Source of the DNA: Senegalia massiliensis
Lineage (GTDB): Bacteria > Bacillota > Clostridia > Tissierellales > SIT17
Reading direction: 5' to 3'
Length of the DNA stretch: 64,000 bases
NCBI RefSeq assembly: GCF_009911265.1
Contig: NZ_QXXA01000010.1
Location: forward strand, 92,374 to 156,373
Part shown: positions 52,344-61,184 of the stretch, in pieces
Numbering within the stretch: the stretch's first letter is position 1
Layout: every line of letters starts with the position of its first letter
Program-made: the position numbers and the translations under genes
The notes under the pieces: model-generated
What the model was told of the DNA's origin: nothing
Database searches by the model: none
Seen by the model: only the letters and a program-made list of their open reading frames with translations

Positions 52344-53347
52344 TGAATTTTTCAAGAAGTATAAATGCAGTAGATTCTCACACTATGGGGGAACCTACAA
52401 GAATAGTAATAGGTGGAATTCCTACTATATTAGGAAAGACAATGGCAGAAAAAAAAGAATTTTTACAAAATAGATTAGATTATTTAAGAACATCTCTAAT
52501 GTTAGAGCCTAGAGGACATGCTAATATGTTTGGTTCAATATTAACTGCTTCTGTAAATGATGAAGCTGATTTTGGCATAGTATTTATGGATGGTGGAGGA
52601 TATTTAAACATGTGTGGACATGGTTCAATAGGAGCTATGACGGTAGCTGTAGAAACTGGAATAGTTGAAATGAAAGAGCCTGTTACAAAGGTCACATTAG
52701 ATACTCCTGCAGGAATAGTAAAAGGAGAAGTAAAGATAGAAAATCAAAAGGTTAAAGAGGTTTCCATAGTAAATGTACCAGCTTTTCACTATAAAAAAGA
52801 TATCACAGTAGATGTTCCTGAATTAGGAAAAATTAAATTAGATATATCATTTGGTGGTAGCTTCTTTGCTATAGTACATGCTAAGGAAATAGGATTAAAG
52901 GTAGATATTAAAAACAGTGATAAATTATTAAAATATGGTTTAAAAATAAGAGATGCAATTAATGAGAACTTAGAAATTATTCATCCAGAATTAAACCATA
53001 TAAATACAGTAGATCTAGTTGAAATATATGATGAGCCTACTCATCCAGAAGCTGATTATAAAAATGTAGTAGTATTTGGTCAAGGGCAATTAGATAGGTC
53101 ACCCTGTGGGACAGGCACCTGTGCTAAAATAGCTACTTTATATTCAAAAGGTGAACTTCAAGAAGGAGAAGAATTTGTATACGAAAGTATTACAGGCACT
53201 TTGTTTAAAGGAAAAGTATTAAAGGAAACTAAAGTGGGAAAGTTTAATGCTATAATACCAGAAATAACTGGTGCAGCATATATTACAGGATTTAATCAAT
53301 ATGTAATAGATGATAAAGACCCTGTGAAGCATGGATTCAACATCTAA
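52343..53347 (+). CDS. prdF: Proline racemase PrdF
   Basis: A 334-residue proline racemase. The two catalytic cysteines are Cys91 in YLNMCGHGSIGAMT and Cys255 in DRSPCGTGTCAKIATL. A Cys at the first site and Cys (not Thr) at the second distinguish true racemase/epimerase from dehydratase members of the family. It converts L-proline to the D-proline used by PrdAB; 4-hydroxyproline epimerisation is a possible alternative. ATG overlaps the prdE stop (TAATG). Confidence 0.92.
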   Translation: MNFSRSINAVDSHTMGEPTRIVIGGIPTILGKTMAEKKEFLQNRLDYLRTSLMLEPRGHANMFGSILTASVNDEADFGIVFMDGGGYLNMCGHGSIGAMTVAVETGIVEMKEPVTKVTLDTPAGIVKGEVKIENQKVKEVSIVNVPAFHYKKDITVDVPELGKIKLDISFGGSFFAIVHAKEIGLKVDIKNSDKLLKYGLKIRDAINENLEIIHPELNHINTVDLVEIYDEPTHPEADYKNVVVFGQGQLDRSPCGTGTCAKIATLYSKGELQEGEEFVYESITGTLFKGKVLKETKVGKFNAIIPEITGAAYITGFNQYVIDDKDPVKHGFNI

Positions 53348-53401
53348 ATTCCTGCATTATTTGTAGTAAAATTAACAAAGATTAAAAATAGGAGGTATAG
53401 G

Positions 53402-54367
53402 ATGGTTACAGCTATTTTAGGAGCATTAGGGGCATTTGCAGCATGGTTTTCAGTTATATTTGTGAAAGATATTGCAACTCATAAAGGTCAACTTGAGGAT
53501 AATTCTTGGACAAAGGTCTTTGGAATTGGATTTTTAACTAACTTTTTAGATACATTAGGAATAGGATCCTTCGCACCAACAACAGCATTATTAAGAGGTT
53601 TTAAACAAGTTAAAGATAGAGTAATTCCTGGAACATTAAATGTATCTTGTACATTACCAGTTATTGCAGAAGCATTTATATTTATTACTGTTATTAATGT
53701 GGATATAATAACTTTAATTTCAATGCTTTCAGCAGCAACAATAGGTGCATGGGTTGGAGCTGGAGTAGTATCAAAACTTCCAGAGAAAAATGTTCAAATT
53801 GTAATGGGAGTTGCATTACTTATAACAGCATTTTTAATGGCAGCAGGTCAGCTTGGCTGGATGCCAGGGGGTGGTTCAGCATTAAATGAGTCTTTTGATG
53901 GAGTAAAAAATAATTTAATATATGAATCTATGAATATAGATGGAAAAATATTAGGTGTTCCAATTGGAGTTACAGGAATAAAACTAGTAATAGCGGTATT
54001 TGTTAACTTTATATTAGGAGCTCTTATGACTGCAGGTATAGGATTATATGCACCATGTATGGCACTTGTATATTTATTAGGAATGTCTCCAAGAGTTGCT
54101 TTTCCAATAATGATGGGTTCTTGTTCATTCTTAATGCCTGTTGCTTCTATGAAATTTGTTAAAGAAGGAGCATATAATAGAAGAGCTGCTATAGGAATTA
54201 CTATTGGTGGTTTAATGGGAGTATTTATTGCAGCTTATATAGTTAAATCTTTACCACTTACTATATTAACTTATTTAGTAATAGCAGTTATATTATATAC
54301 TTCAATTACGATGTTAATAGCAGCATTTAAAAGTAAAGAAAAAAATGTTAATCTAGAGTTAGAATAA
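53402..54367 (+). CDS. TauE/SafE-family membrane permease
   Basis: A 321-residue membrane protein with about eight hydrophobic segments. The paired repeats GIGFLTNFLDTLGIGSFAPTTALL and LGALMTAGIGLYAPCMALVYLLG are the TauE/SafE (DUF81) hallmark. The family moves small organic or sulfur anions. As the last gene of the proline reductase cluster, with AGGAGGT before ATG, it may move proline, hydroxyproline or 5-aminovalerate; this is inference from position only. Confidence 0.85.
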   Translation: MVTAILGALGAFAAWFSVIFVKDIATHKGQLEDNSWTKVFGIGFLTNFLDTLGIGSFAPTTALLRGFKQVKDRVIPGTLNVSCTLPVIAEAFIFITVINVDIITLISMLSAATIGAWVGAGVVSKLPEKNVQIVMGVALLITAFLMAAGQLGWMPGGGSALNESFDGVKNNLIYESMNIDGKILGVPIGVTGIKLVIAVFVNFILGALMTAGIGLYAPCMALVYLLGMSPRVAFPIMMGSCSFLMPVASMKFVKEGAYNRRAAIGITIGGLMGVFIAAYIVKSLPLTILTYLVIAVILYTSITMLIAAFKSKEKNVNLELE

Positions 54368-54385
54368 ATAATAAGGTAATTTAAA

Positions 54386-54440
54386 TTATCTAAAAAAACA
54401 TTTAATAAACAATTGTTTATTAAATGTTTTTTTTAGATAA
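54386..54440. terminator. Terminator at the end of the prd cluster
   Basis: A 27-base arm pairs with its complement around the central AACAATTGTT, with one extra T on the right arm; A7/T8 tracts lie within. Strong terminator on the plus strand. Confidence 0.88.
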
Positions 54441-54453
54441 AATTGATATTTAG

Positions 54454-54482
54454 TAGACAAAAATATAAATGAATAATATAAT
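54454..54482 (+). promoter_or_regulatory. Promoter of the second XRE-cupin gene
   Basis: TAGACA (54454-54459) and TATAAT (54477-54482), spacing 17; same boxes as the promoter of the first XRE-cupin gene, with further shared bases (TAGACAAA, AATGA). Confidence 0.65.
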
Positions 54483-54522
54483 TTAAATATGTATTTATTG
54501 GGATTTAAAGGAGGTGATATAA

Positions 54523-55077
54523 TTGACTCATATAGGCAAAAACATAAAGAAACTCAGAAAATCAAATAATATGACATTACAAGAATTAAGTGAAAAAACA
54601 AATTTATCTATAGGGTTTTTATCTCAATTTGAAAGAGGATTAACTTCTATAGCACTAGATTCTTTAGAAGATATATCAAAGGCTTTGGAAGTAGATATTT
54701 CTCATTTTATAGTTAAACCAAAAGTGAAGGAATCATGTATATTAAAAAGTTTCGAACAAGAAGTAGATAAGATTATTAGCAATAAGTTTATTAAATATAA
54801 TTTAAGTAATGTTTCAGATGATAAAAAAATATTACCTAAAAAAGTAGATATATTACCTATAGAAAATAAAGAAGATATAAAAGAACATAGTCATAAAGGA
54901 GAAGAGTTTATTTATGTATTAGAGGGCACTCTTACTCTTTTGCTAGATTCAAAGAAATTTCAACTTTATCCTGGTGATAGTGCACATTATAGTTCGAGAA
55001 AGCTACATAATTTGGGTAATTATACTAATAAAGTTGTCAAAATCTTAGTCATTACTACTAATGATGAAGATAATTAA
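54523..55077 (+). CDS. XRE-cupin transcriptional regulator (second)
   Basis: A 184-residue paralogue of the regulator at 36212. XRE helix-turn-helix residues 5-62 (MTLQELSEKTNLSIGFLSQFERGL) and C-terminal cupin (HSHKGEEFIYVLEGTLTLLLD, LYPGDSAHYSSRKLHN) align over nearly the full length. Start is TTG with AAAGGAGGTGA upstream. It closes the proline island, which is thus bounded by two copies. The two may respond to different effectors (for example hydroxyproline and proline) or compete for the same sites; this is inference. Confidence 0.88.
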   Translation: MTHIGKNIKKLRKSNNMTLQELSEKTNLSIGFLSQFERGLTSIALDSLEDISKALEVDISHFIVKPKVKESCILKSFEQEVDKIISNKFIKYNLSNVSDDKKILPKKVDILPIENKEDIKEHSHKGEEFIYVLEGTLTLLLDSKKFQLYPGDSAHYSSRKLHNLGNYTNKVVKILVITTNDEDN

Positions 55078-55248
55078 AAAACTTAATTATAATTACTGAG
55101 CCAAGTTTTAATAAATTAATAATTGAAAATCTAACTAAAAATATATTAAGCTTTTTTTATGATTTTCAATTATTAAAATTATATAATGGATTATAATTTT
55201 AATTTATCAATTGTATATTGGGAAATAAATTTCTGGGTATTATTATGA

Positions 55249-55254
55249 TATAAT
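55249..55254 (+). promoter_or_regulatory. Possible extended -10 promoter of the PspC operon
   Basis: TATGATATAAT gives an extended -10, about 45 bases before the PspC-domain gene; the -35 is poor. Confidence 0.35.
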
Positions 55255-55297
55255 AAATACAAAGATTACATATAATTTCATGAAAGGGGTGTAGAAT

Positions 55298-55705
55298 ATG
55301 GAAAAGAAACTTTATAAATCAAGTACAGATAAGATAATTGATGGAGTATGTGGAGGAATTGCTGATTATTTTGAAATTGATTCATCTATTGTACGTTTAG
55401 TCTGGGCGCTTACTATTTTTATTGGTGGCACTGGTGTTTTTCTATATATTATAGCTGCTATTATATTACCTCGTGATAGAGAAGTAACAGGGTATAGTAA
55501 CAGTAATTATGTAGAAGGAGAACATCCAAATTACAATAGAAAAGACAATAGTAATAGTAAAAGAACCTTAGGACTTATACTTATTGGAGTAGGTATATTT
55601 CTATTTTTCAGAAGATTTTTCTATATATTTGATTTCGAATATATCTGGCCACTTATACTTGTAGGTTTAGGTATATTTTTAATATTTAAAGGAAAGAAGG
55701 GTTAA
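55298..55705 (+). CDS. PspC-domain membrane protein
   Basis: A 135-residue protein. Residues 1-60 form a PspC domain (KLYKSSTDKIIDGVCGGIADYFEID, then a membrane segment ending IILPRD), a polar Asn/Ser linker follows (about 65-88), and the C-terminus has one or two further membrane segments (LILIGVGIFLFFRRFF, LILVGLGIFLIFKG). Such proteins take part in envelope stress responses. The next gene follows one base later and shares the same membrane module. Confidence 0.88.
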   Translation: MEKKLYKSSTDKIIDGVCGGIADYFEIDSSIVRLVWALTIFIGGTGVFLYIIAAIILPRDREVTGYSNSNYVEGEHPNYNRKDNSNSKRTLGLILIGVGIFLFFRRFFYIFDFEYIWPLILVGLGIFLIFKGKKG

Positions 55706-55706
55706 T

Positions 55707-56585
55707 ATGAAAGGCAGAAATTTAAGTTTAGGACTTATATTTATAGCTTTAGGTACTCTTTGGATACTTGGGAATATGGAGATTATAAATTTTAGTGTAT
55801 TTGATATAATGAGAAGCTTTTTTAATCTTTGGCCTCTTATATTAATTATAATTGGGATAAATATAAGCATAAAAAATAATACTTTAAAGACAATATTATG
55901 GATTTTATTCATTGTAATAGTAATTGGATATAGTTTTTACATAAATGATTCGAGTTATGAAAAAAGTAGGTATGTTGAAGAAGAAGTAGTAGAAATGAAT
56001 GAGGATACTATAAAAGGAAAATTAAATTTAGATTTAGGAGCTACTAAATATGATGTAGTTTCAAAAGATAATGAAAATAACCTAGCTTATATTAAATCTA
56101 ATAAAAACTATCAAATTAAGGAAAGTCTAAATAACAGTAGTCAAATATTAACTATATCAAATGACCTAAGTCATAGTTTTTCTGATGATAACAAATTAAA
56201 TGTTAATATTAATAATAACATCATATGGTCTATAGATATTGATACTGGTGCTTCTAATGGAGAACTAAATTTAGAGAATGTAAAGGTACAAAATTTAGAT
56301 TTAGACATGGGTGCTGGAAAAATAGATGCTAAATTAGGTTCTTTAAATAATACAACTTATATTAATATAGAATCAGGAGCTTCAAAAATAGTATTAAATA
56401 TACCTGAAGATGCAGGACTTAAAATAGAAATGGATGGAGCTTTAAACTCTACTAACATAGATGATTTAAATTTAGTTCAAAATGCAGATGATATATTAGT
56501 ATCTCAAGATTATGCTGAAAAAGAAACTAAGTTTGATGTTAAAGTAGATATGGGAGTTGGAAGTTTCAAGATTAATAGATATTAA
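55707..56585 (+). CDS. LiaF/DUF5668-like envelope protein
   Basis: A 292-residue protein. About three membrane segments occupy residues 1-85 (LGLIFIALGTLWILGNMEI, LWPLILIIIGINISI, ILWILFIVIVIGYSFYI). The remainder is a hydrophilic beta-helix-like domain with repeated DLGATKYDVV, DTGASNGELN, DMGAGKIDAK and ESGASKIVLN units, as in toastrack/LiaF-type proteins. Likely paired with the PspC protein in sensing envelope damage. Function is inferred from architecture. Confidence 0.8.
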   Translation: MKGRNLSLGLIFIALGTLWILGNMEIINFSVFDIMRSFFNLWPLILIIIGINISIKNNTLKTILWILFIVIVIGYSFYINDSSYEKSRYVEEEVVEMNEDTIKGKLNLDLGATKYDVVSKDNENNLAYIKSNKNYQIKESLNNSSQILTISNDLSHSFSDDNKLNVNINNNIIWSIDIDTGASNGELNLENVKVQNLDLDMGAGKIDAKLGSLNNTTYINIESGASKIVLNIPEDAGLKIEMDGALNSTNIDDLNLVQNADDILVSQDYAEKETKFDVKVDMGVGSFKINRY

Positions 56586-56612
56586 GAATATAACTTGCAA
56601 GGGTGATAGAAT

Positions 56613-59363
56613 ATGCTAAAAGATAAATTAAATTTGTATTTACAAGAACAAACCATTGATTTTGATTTTTTAGCTCCACCTAAATCTTTAACAACAAAAT
56701 TTATGGCAAATGTTTTTGAGATGAAACGAAATACTGTAAGTCATTATCTCAATCAATTGGTTAAAGAAGAAAAGGCAATAAAGATAAATACTAGACCCGT
56801 ATATTTTTTAAATAAAAAAGTTTTTGAGGAAAGTTTTTTTTTAGTATCAAAAGGTGAATTCCGGGATCTAAATGAATTAAATGATATCAGAAAAAAAGTT
56901 GAGTTTAAGACTGGAGTTTTAGAAGATATAATTGGCTACAATGGTAGTTTAAAAAAATCCATAGAACAAATTAAATCTTCTGTATTTTATCCGGGAGGAT
57001 TACCTTTAATATTATGTGGTCCTACAGGTGTAGGTAAAAGCTATACTGCAAAATTAATTTATGAATATAGTGTTGAAAACAAGATACTAAGTAAAAATTC
57101 TCCATTTATAAGTTTTAACTGTGCTCAATATGCAAATAATCCTGAGTTATTATCTAGTAATTTATTTGGTTATGTAAAAGGTTCATTTACTGGTGCTGAT
57201 AAAACTACTAAGGGAATGATAGATGCTGCAGATAATGGTATATTGTTTTTAGATGAAGTACATCGTTTGAATGAGGAAGGTCAAGAAAAATTATTTACTT
57301 TTCTTGACCAAGGTGTTTTTAGAAGGATGGGTGAATATGACGGATGGCATAGTGCAAATGTTAGGATAATATTTGCAACAACTTTAGAATTAGAAGAAAA
57401 TTTTTTAAAAACATTTTTAAGACGTATTCCTATACAAATCAATATTCCAAATTTAGAAGATAGAGGAGAAAGAGAAAAAAAAGAGTTTATATATAAATTT
57501 TTAATTGATGAATCAATTAAAATAAATTTACCTATTAAAATAAGTAGTAAAGCATTAGATTTGCTTTATAATTATAAATATAATGGTAATTTAGGAGATC
57601 TAAAAAATACAATTAAATATTTAGTAGCTTCATCTTTTTCAAAAAATACTGATTTAAATTATGTAAATATATGTTTGTATAATTTACCTGAGAAAATTTT
57701 AAAAGAAAGCACTAAAAATATTGAAAATAAATTCAAACAAAATAAGCAAATCACCATTTATCCAAACTCCAAATTAAAAAAAATATTTAAATCTTATGTA
57801 ACTGAGTCAGAATATATAAGAAAAACTTATAAAAATATTATAGATTTATTTATAAAAAATAACAAAAATAAATATGGGTGTCAAAAATTAGAACAAGATA
57901 TATTTAATGAGATTGTTATATTATTTGATAATTTTTTATTTAATACAGAAAAAAATACTAGTGCCATGTTAAAATTAATAACTGTAAATATTCAAGAAAT
58001 TATACATCGTTTAGAATATACTAATAATATTAAATTTAATGGAAATAGTGTTTATGCAATAGCTCATCTTCTTTTTTATAAAGGTAACTCTATTTTTGAA
58101 TGGTCAGATTTAGAATTTAAAATTATAAAGGGAATATATAAATTCATATCACAAAATTATAGTAAAGAGCAATCTTTAGTTAAACAATTTATTAAATTAT
58201 TAGCCAATAAATTAGATGTTTACATGGATGATATGGATGAGATTATATTGACTTTTTATCTTAGAAGTTTATCTATTGAGCCTGTAGATAAAGAACAAGT
58301 AAGAGCAATTATTTTAGCTCATGGATATGCTACTGCAAGTAGTATTGCAAATGTTGCTAATAGATTGATGAAGAGAAATATTTTTGAAGCTTTTGATATG
58401 CCTTTAGATATATCTGTAGATGAAATTATTAAACGCGTGTTAGAATATATAGAATATACAGATGTTTCAAAGGGACTTATTATCTTAGTAGATATGGGTT
58501 CTCTCAGAGATGTATATTCTAAATTAACTAAGGGGAATAGCGGTCCAATAGCAATTATAAATAATGTTTCAACACAGATGGCATTAATAATAGGTGACAA
58601 TATTATAAAAGGAGAATTTTTAGAGGAGATAGTAGAAAAAATTAAAATAGCCAATAAGACTGATTACAGAATTATATACCCTAAAAAAATAAAACAAAGA
58701 GCAATAATTACAACTTGTTTAAGTGGTATGGGAACTGCTATTCAGATACAAAAGTTACTTGTCAATAGTATACCTTCGGATTTAGATATAAAAATTTTAT
58801 CATATGATTATAATAAATTAAAGGAATTCGGATTTAATGATCCTATATTCCATATGTATGATGTTATCAATATAATAGGAACTAATGATCCAGGCATCAA
58901 AGAAGTTGATTATATTCCATTAGAAGATTTAATATCAGGACAAGGAGAAAAAAAAATAAGAAGAATTTTTGGCTCTCTTTTAGATAATTTAAAAATAAAA
59001 GAAATTAATAATAATCTTTTAAAGAACTTTTCACTAGAGCAAGTTATAAAAACAATAACAATATTAGATACAGATAAAATTTTAAATTATGTAGAAGAGT
59101 TTGTTAGTAGACTAGAACTTTTAATGAATACACGTCTTACTAATGACAAAAAAGTGGCCTTATATATTCATACTAGTTGTCTTGTTGAAAGATTAATAAG
59201 ACAAAGTCCGATTGATTCATATAATGACATTGAAAAATTTAAAGAGTGTCAAAAAAATACTATAAAAAATATAAAAGAGGCATTTAGTGTCATAGAATCA
59301 GTTTATAATGTCAAAATTAATATTGCAGAAATTGGATATATATATGATTATATAATTTCATAG
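56613..59363 (+). CDS. gfrR: LevR/GfrR-type sigma-54 activator with PTS regulation domains
   Basis: A 916-residue activator. N-terminal winged helix-turn-helix (about 1-85); AAA+ domain with Walker A GPTGVGKS (136-143), GSFTGA loop (190-195) and LFLDEVHRL; then PRD1 near 400-510 (NIQEIIHRLEY), an EIIA-man-like domain near 560-680 (IILAHGYATASSIANV), an EIIB-like part (ITTCLSGMGTAIQIQ) and PRD2 at the C-terminus (ALYIHTSCLVERLIR). Phosphorylation of these His residues by PTS proteins would tune activity. The -24/-12 promoter just downstream is its likely target. Confidence 0.9.
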   Translation: MLKDKLNLYLQEQTIDFDFLAPPKSLTTKFMANVFEMKRNTVSHYLNQLVKEEKAIKINTRPVYFLNKKVFEESFFLVSKGEFRDLNELNDIRKKVEFKTGVLEDIIGYNGSLKKSIEQIKSSVFYPGGLPLILCGPTGVGKSYTAKLIYEYSVENKILSKNSPFISFNCAQYANNPELLSSNLFGYVKGSFTGADKTTKGMIDAADNGILFLDEVHRLNEEGQEKLFTFLDQGVFRRMGEYDGWHSANVRIIFATTLELEENFLKTFLRRIPIQINIPNLEDRGEREKKEFIYKFLIDESIKINLPIKISSKALDLLYNYKYNGNLGDLKNTIKYLVASSFSKNTDLNYVNICLYNLPEKILKESTKNIENKFKQNKQITIYPNSKLKKIFKSYVTESEYIRKTYKNIIDLFIKNNKNKYGCQKLEQDIFNEIVILFDNFLFNTEKNTSAMLKLITVNIQEIIHRLEYTNNIKFNGNSVYAIAHLLFYKGNSIFEWSDLEFKIIKGIYKFISQNYSKEQSLVKQFIKLLANKLDVYMDDMDEIILTFYLRSLSIEPVDKEQVRAIILAHGYATASSIANVANRLMKRNIFEAFDMPLDISVDEIIKRVLEYIEYTDVSKGLIILVDMGSLRDVYSKLTKGNSGPIAIINNVSTQMALIIGDNIIKGEFLEEIVEKIKIANKTDYRIIYPKKIKQRAIITTCLSGMGTAIQIQKLLVNSIPSDLDIKILSYDYNKLKEFGFNDPIFHMYDVINIIGTNDPGIKEVDYIPLEDLISGQGEKKIRRIFGSLLDNLKIKEINNNLLKNFSLEQVIKTITILDTDKILNYVEEFVSRLELLMNTRLTNDKKVALYIHTSCLVERLIRQSPIDSYNDIEKFKECQKNTIKNIKEAFSVIESVYNVKINIAEIGYIYDYIIS

Positions 59364-59408
59364 ACATATATAATGGCTAAAATTCAACTAAATACTTAAT
59401 CTTAATAG

Positions 59409-59436
59409 AACATGCTATATTTATGGCATGTTTTTT
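59409..59436 (+). terminator. Terminator of the activator gene, overlapping a sigma-54 promoter
   Basis: AACATGC (59409-59415) pairs with GCATGTT (59426-59432), followed by T. Its right arm contains the -24 region of the promoter listed next. Confidence 0.65.
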
Positions 59437-59438
59437 GC
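59424..59438 (+). promoter_or_regulatory. Sigma-54 (-24/-12) promoter of the PTS operon
   Basis: TGGCATGTTTTTTGC: GG at 59425-59426 and GC at 59437-59438, 12 bases apart. The first seven bases, TGGCATG, equal those of the prd promoter. The start site would fall near 59450, so the first gene must start after it. Confidence 0.9.
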
Positions 59439-59481
59439 TTTATATAATAATAAGAAAAAGATGATGGTAAGGAGGTTAGAT

Positions 59482-59901
59482 ATGAGACGATATTTATTAG
59501 CATCCCATGGTAAGTTGTCTGAAGGCATACTAGATTCTGTAGAAATGATTATAGGAAAACAATATAAAATATCTACAATTAGTGCTTATAAAAATGAAGA
59601 AGATGATTTAAATATACAATTAAGGAATATGGTTTTAAATATAGGAAAAAATGATGAATTAATTATTATTAGTGATATATTTGGAGGAAGTGTGAATAAT
59701 GAGTGTATGAAATTACTAAATGACCATAGGGTCCATTTAGTGTCAGGACTTAATTTACCATTGGTAATCGAATTATTAACTTCAGATGATTGTGAAATTA
59801 GTACTGAAGATTTAATAAAAAAATCATTAGAAAATTCTAAAAAGTTAATATTGTATTGTAATAGTATTATTAATAAAGAAGTAGTAGACGAAGAATTTTA
59901 A
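59482..59901 (+). CDS. gfrA: PTS mannose-family EIIA component
   Basis: About 139 residues. Phosphoacceptor His9 lies in RYLLASHGKLSEGILDS, and ISDIFGGSVNNECMKLL is the second family motif. It takes phosphate from HPr and passes it to EIIB. ATG 59482 has AAGGAGG six bases upstream. An in-frame ATG at 59428 lies inside the sigma-54 promoter, upstream of the expected transcription start, so it is rejected. First gene of the PTS operon. Confidence 0.88.
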   Translation: MRRYLLASHGKLSEGILDSVEMIIGKQYKISTISAYKNEEDDLNIQLRNMVLNIGKNDELIIISDIFGGSVNNECMKLLNDHRVHLVSGLNLPLVIELLTSDDCEISTEDLIKKSLENSKKLILYCNSIINKEVVDEEF

Positions 59902-59919
59902 GAAAGGGGGAAATTTTGA

Positions 59920-60396
59920 GTGATTAAATTATTACGTGTAGATCATAGACTTTTACATGGACAAGTTGCATTTTCATGGACTCAATCTTTAGGCGTAGAT
60001 AGTATTCTAATTGCTAATGATGATGTTCCTAATAATGAGTTAAGAAAAACTACAATTAAACTTGCAAAGCCTCAAGGAGTAAAGCTTGTAATCAAAAATA
60101 TTGAAGATTCTATAAAAGCTATTAAAAGTGGAGTAACTGATAAATATAAGTTATTTATAGTAGTAGAATCTGTAGCAGATGCAGAGAAATTAATTTCTGA
60201 ATGCCATAAGATAAAACAAGTTAATCTAGGTGGAATAAAGGCAAGAGAAGGTACAAGAAATATATCTAAAGCTATAAATTTATTACCTCAAGAAGAAAAA
60301 TCTATTAAGAGAATACTTGAAAAAGGAGTAGAAGTAGAGATACGTCAAGTACCAAGTGATAAAAAAGTTAATGCTAGTAATGTAATAAAAATATAA
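59920..60396 (+). CDS. gfrB: PTS mannose-family EIIB component
   Basis: A 158-residue EIIB. KLLRVDHRLLHGQVAFSWTQ contains the phosphoacceptor His13, and KQVNLGGIKAREGTRNISKAI is a conserved later segment. It phosphorylates the incoming substrate at the membrane complex. Start is GTG with AGAAAGGGGG about ten bases upstream. Fits the order EIIA-EIIB-EIIC-EIID of gfr/lev-type operons. Confidence 0.92.
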   Translation: MIKLLRVDHRLLHGQVAFSWTQSLGVDSILIANDDVPNNELRKTTIKLAKPQGVKLVIKNIEDSIKAIKSGVTDKYKLFIVVESVADAEKLISECHKIKQVNLGGIKAREGTRNISKAINLLPQEEKSIKRILEKGVEVEIRQVPSDKKVNASNVIKI

Positions 60397-60419
60397 TTAA
60401 GTATAGGAGGTTAAATGTT

Positions 60420-61184
60420 ATGACAGCATTATTATTAGGGCTAGTTGCTTTTATAGCACAAAGTGAATATGCATTAGGAACAAGCTTAATATCAAGACCT
60501 ATTGTTACAGGTTTGTTTACTGGACTTGTGATGGGAGATGTTAAAGCAGGAATTATATTAGGAGCTACATTAGAGCTTGCTTTTATTGGTTCGTTTTCAG
60601 TAGGAGCTGCTATTCCACCAGATGTTGTTACTGGAGGAATATTGGGGACAGCATTTGCTATATCTTCGGGTGGAGGTGCAGAAACAGCATTATTATTAGG
60701 ATTGCCAATAGCTACTCTTGTATTAGTTTTGAAAAATATATATTTGGGGTTTGTTTTACCTATAATTGCTCATAAAGCAGATAAATATGCTGAAGAAGGC
60801 AACGCCAAGGCTGTTGGGAGGATGCATTTACTGGGTGGTTTTGGACTTTCATTGATGTTAGGTTTAATAGTTACAATCTCATACTATACAGGAAGTGATG
60901 CAATTAAACAAGTTTTAGATGCTATACCAGCACCTATTCAAACTGGACTTCAAGTGGCAACAGGTTTAATACCTGCATTAGGTTTTGCAATGCTTGCTAG
61001 ACTTATAATTAATAAGCAAGTGGCACCATATTTCTTTTTAGGATTTTTAATAGTAGCTTATTTGGATATATCAATTACTGGTATAGCACTGATAGGTGGA
61101 ATTCTAGCATATATAATAGTGAATATTACGTCAAAACCACAAGTAGCAGCATATGATGGAGGTGTAGATGATGAAGACTTCTAA
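60420..61184 (+). CDS. gfrC: PTS mannose-family EIIC permease
   Basis: A 254-residue membrane component with about seven hydrophobic segments. SRPIVTGLFTGLVMGDVKAGI and LGATLELAFIGSFSVGAAIPPD are EIIC-Man/Sor signatures. It forms the translocation path with EIID. AGGAGG precedes the ATG at 60420. It overlaps the EIID start by 17 bases, indicating coupled translation. Confidence 0.93.
   Translation: MTALLLGLVAFIAQSEYALGTSLISRPIVTGLFTGLVMGDVKAGIILGATLELAFIGSFSVGAAIPPDVVTGGILGTAFAISSGGGAETALLLGLPIATLVLVLKNIYLGFVLPIIAHKADKYAEEGNAKAVGRMHLLGGFGLSLMLGLIVTISYYTGSDAIKQVLDAIPAPIQTGLQVATGLIPALGFAMLARLIINKQVAPYFFLGFLIVAYLDISITGIALIGGILAYIIVNITSKPQVAAYDGGVDDEDF

Noticed and set aside
59428-59481. An upstream in-frame ATG for the EIIA gene.
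   Set aside because: It lies within the sigma-54 promoter, upstream of the expected transcript start, and lacks a ribosome site; the 59482 start matches family length.
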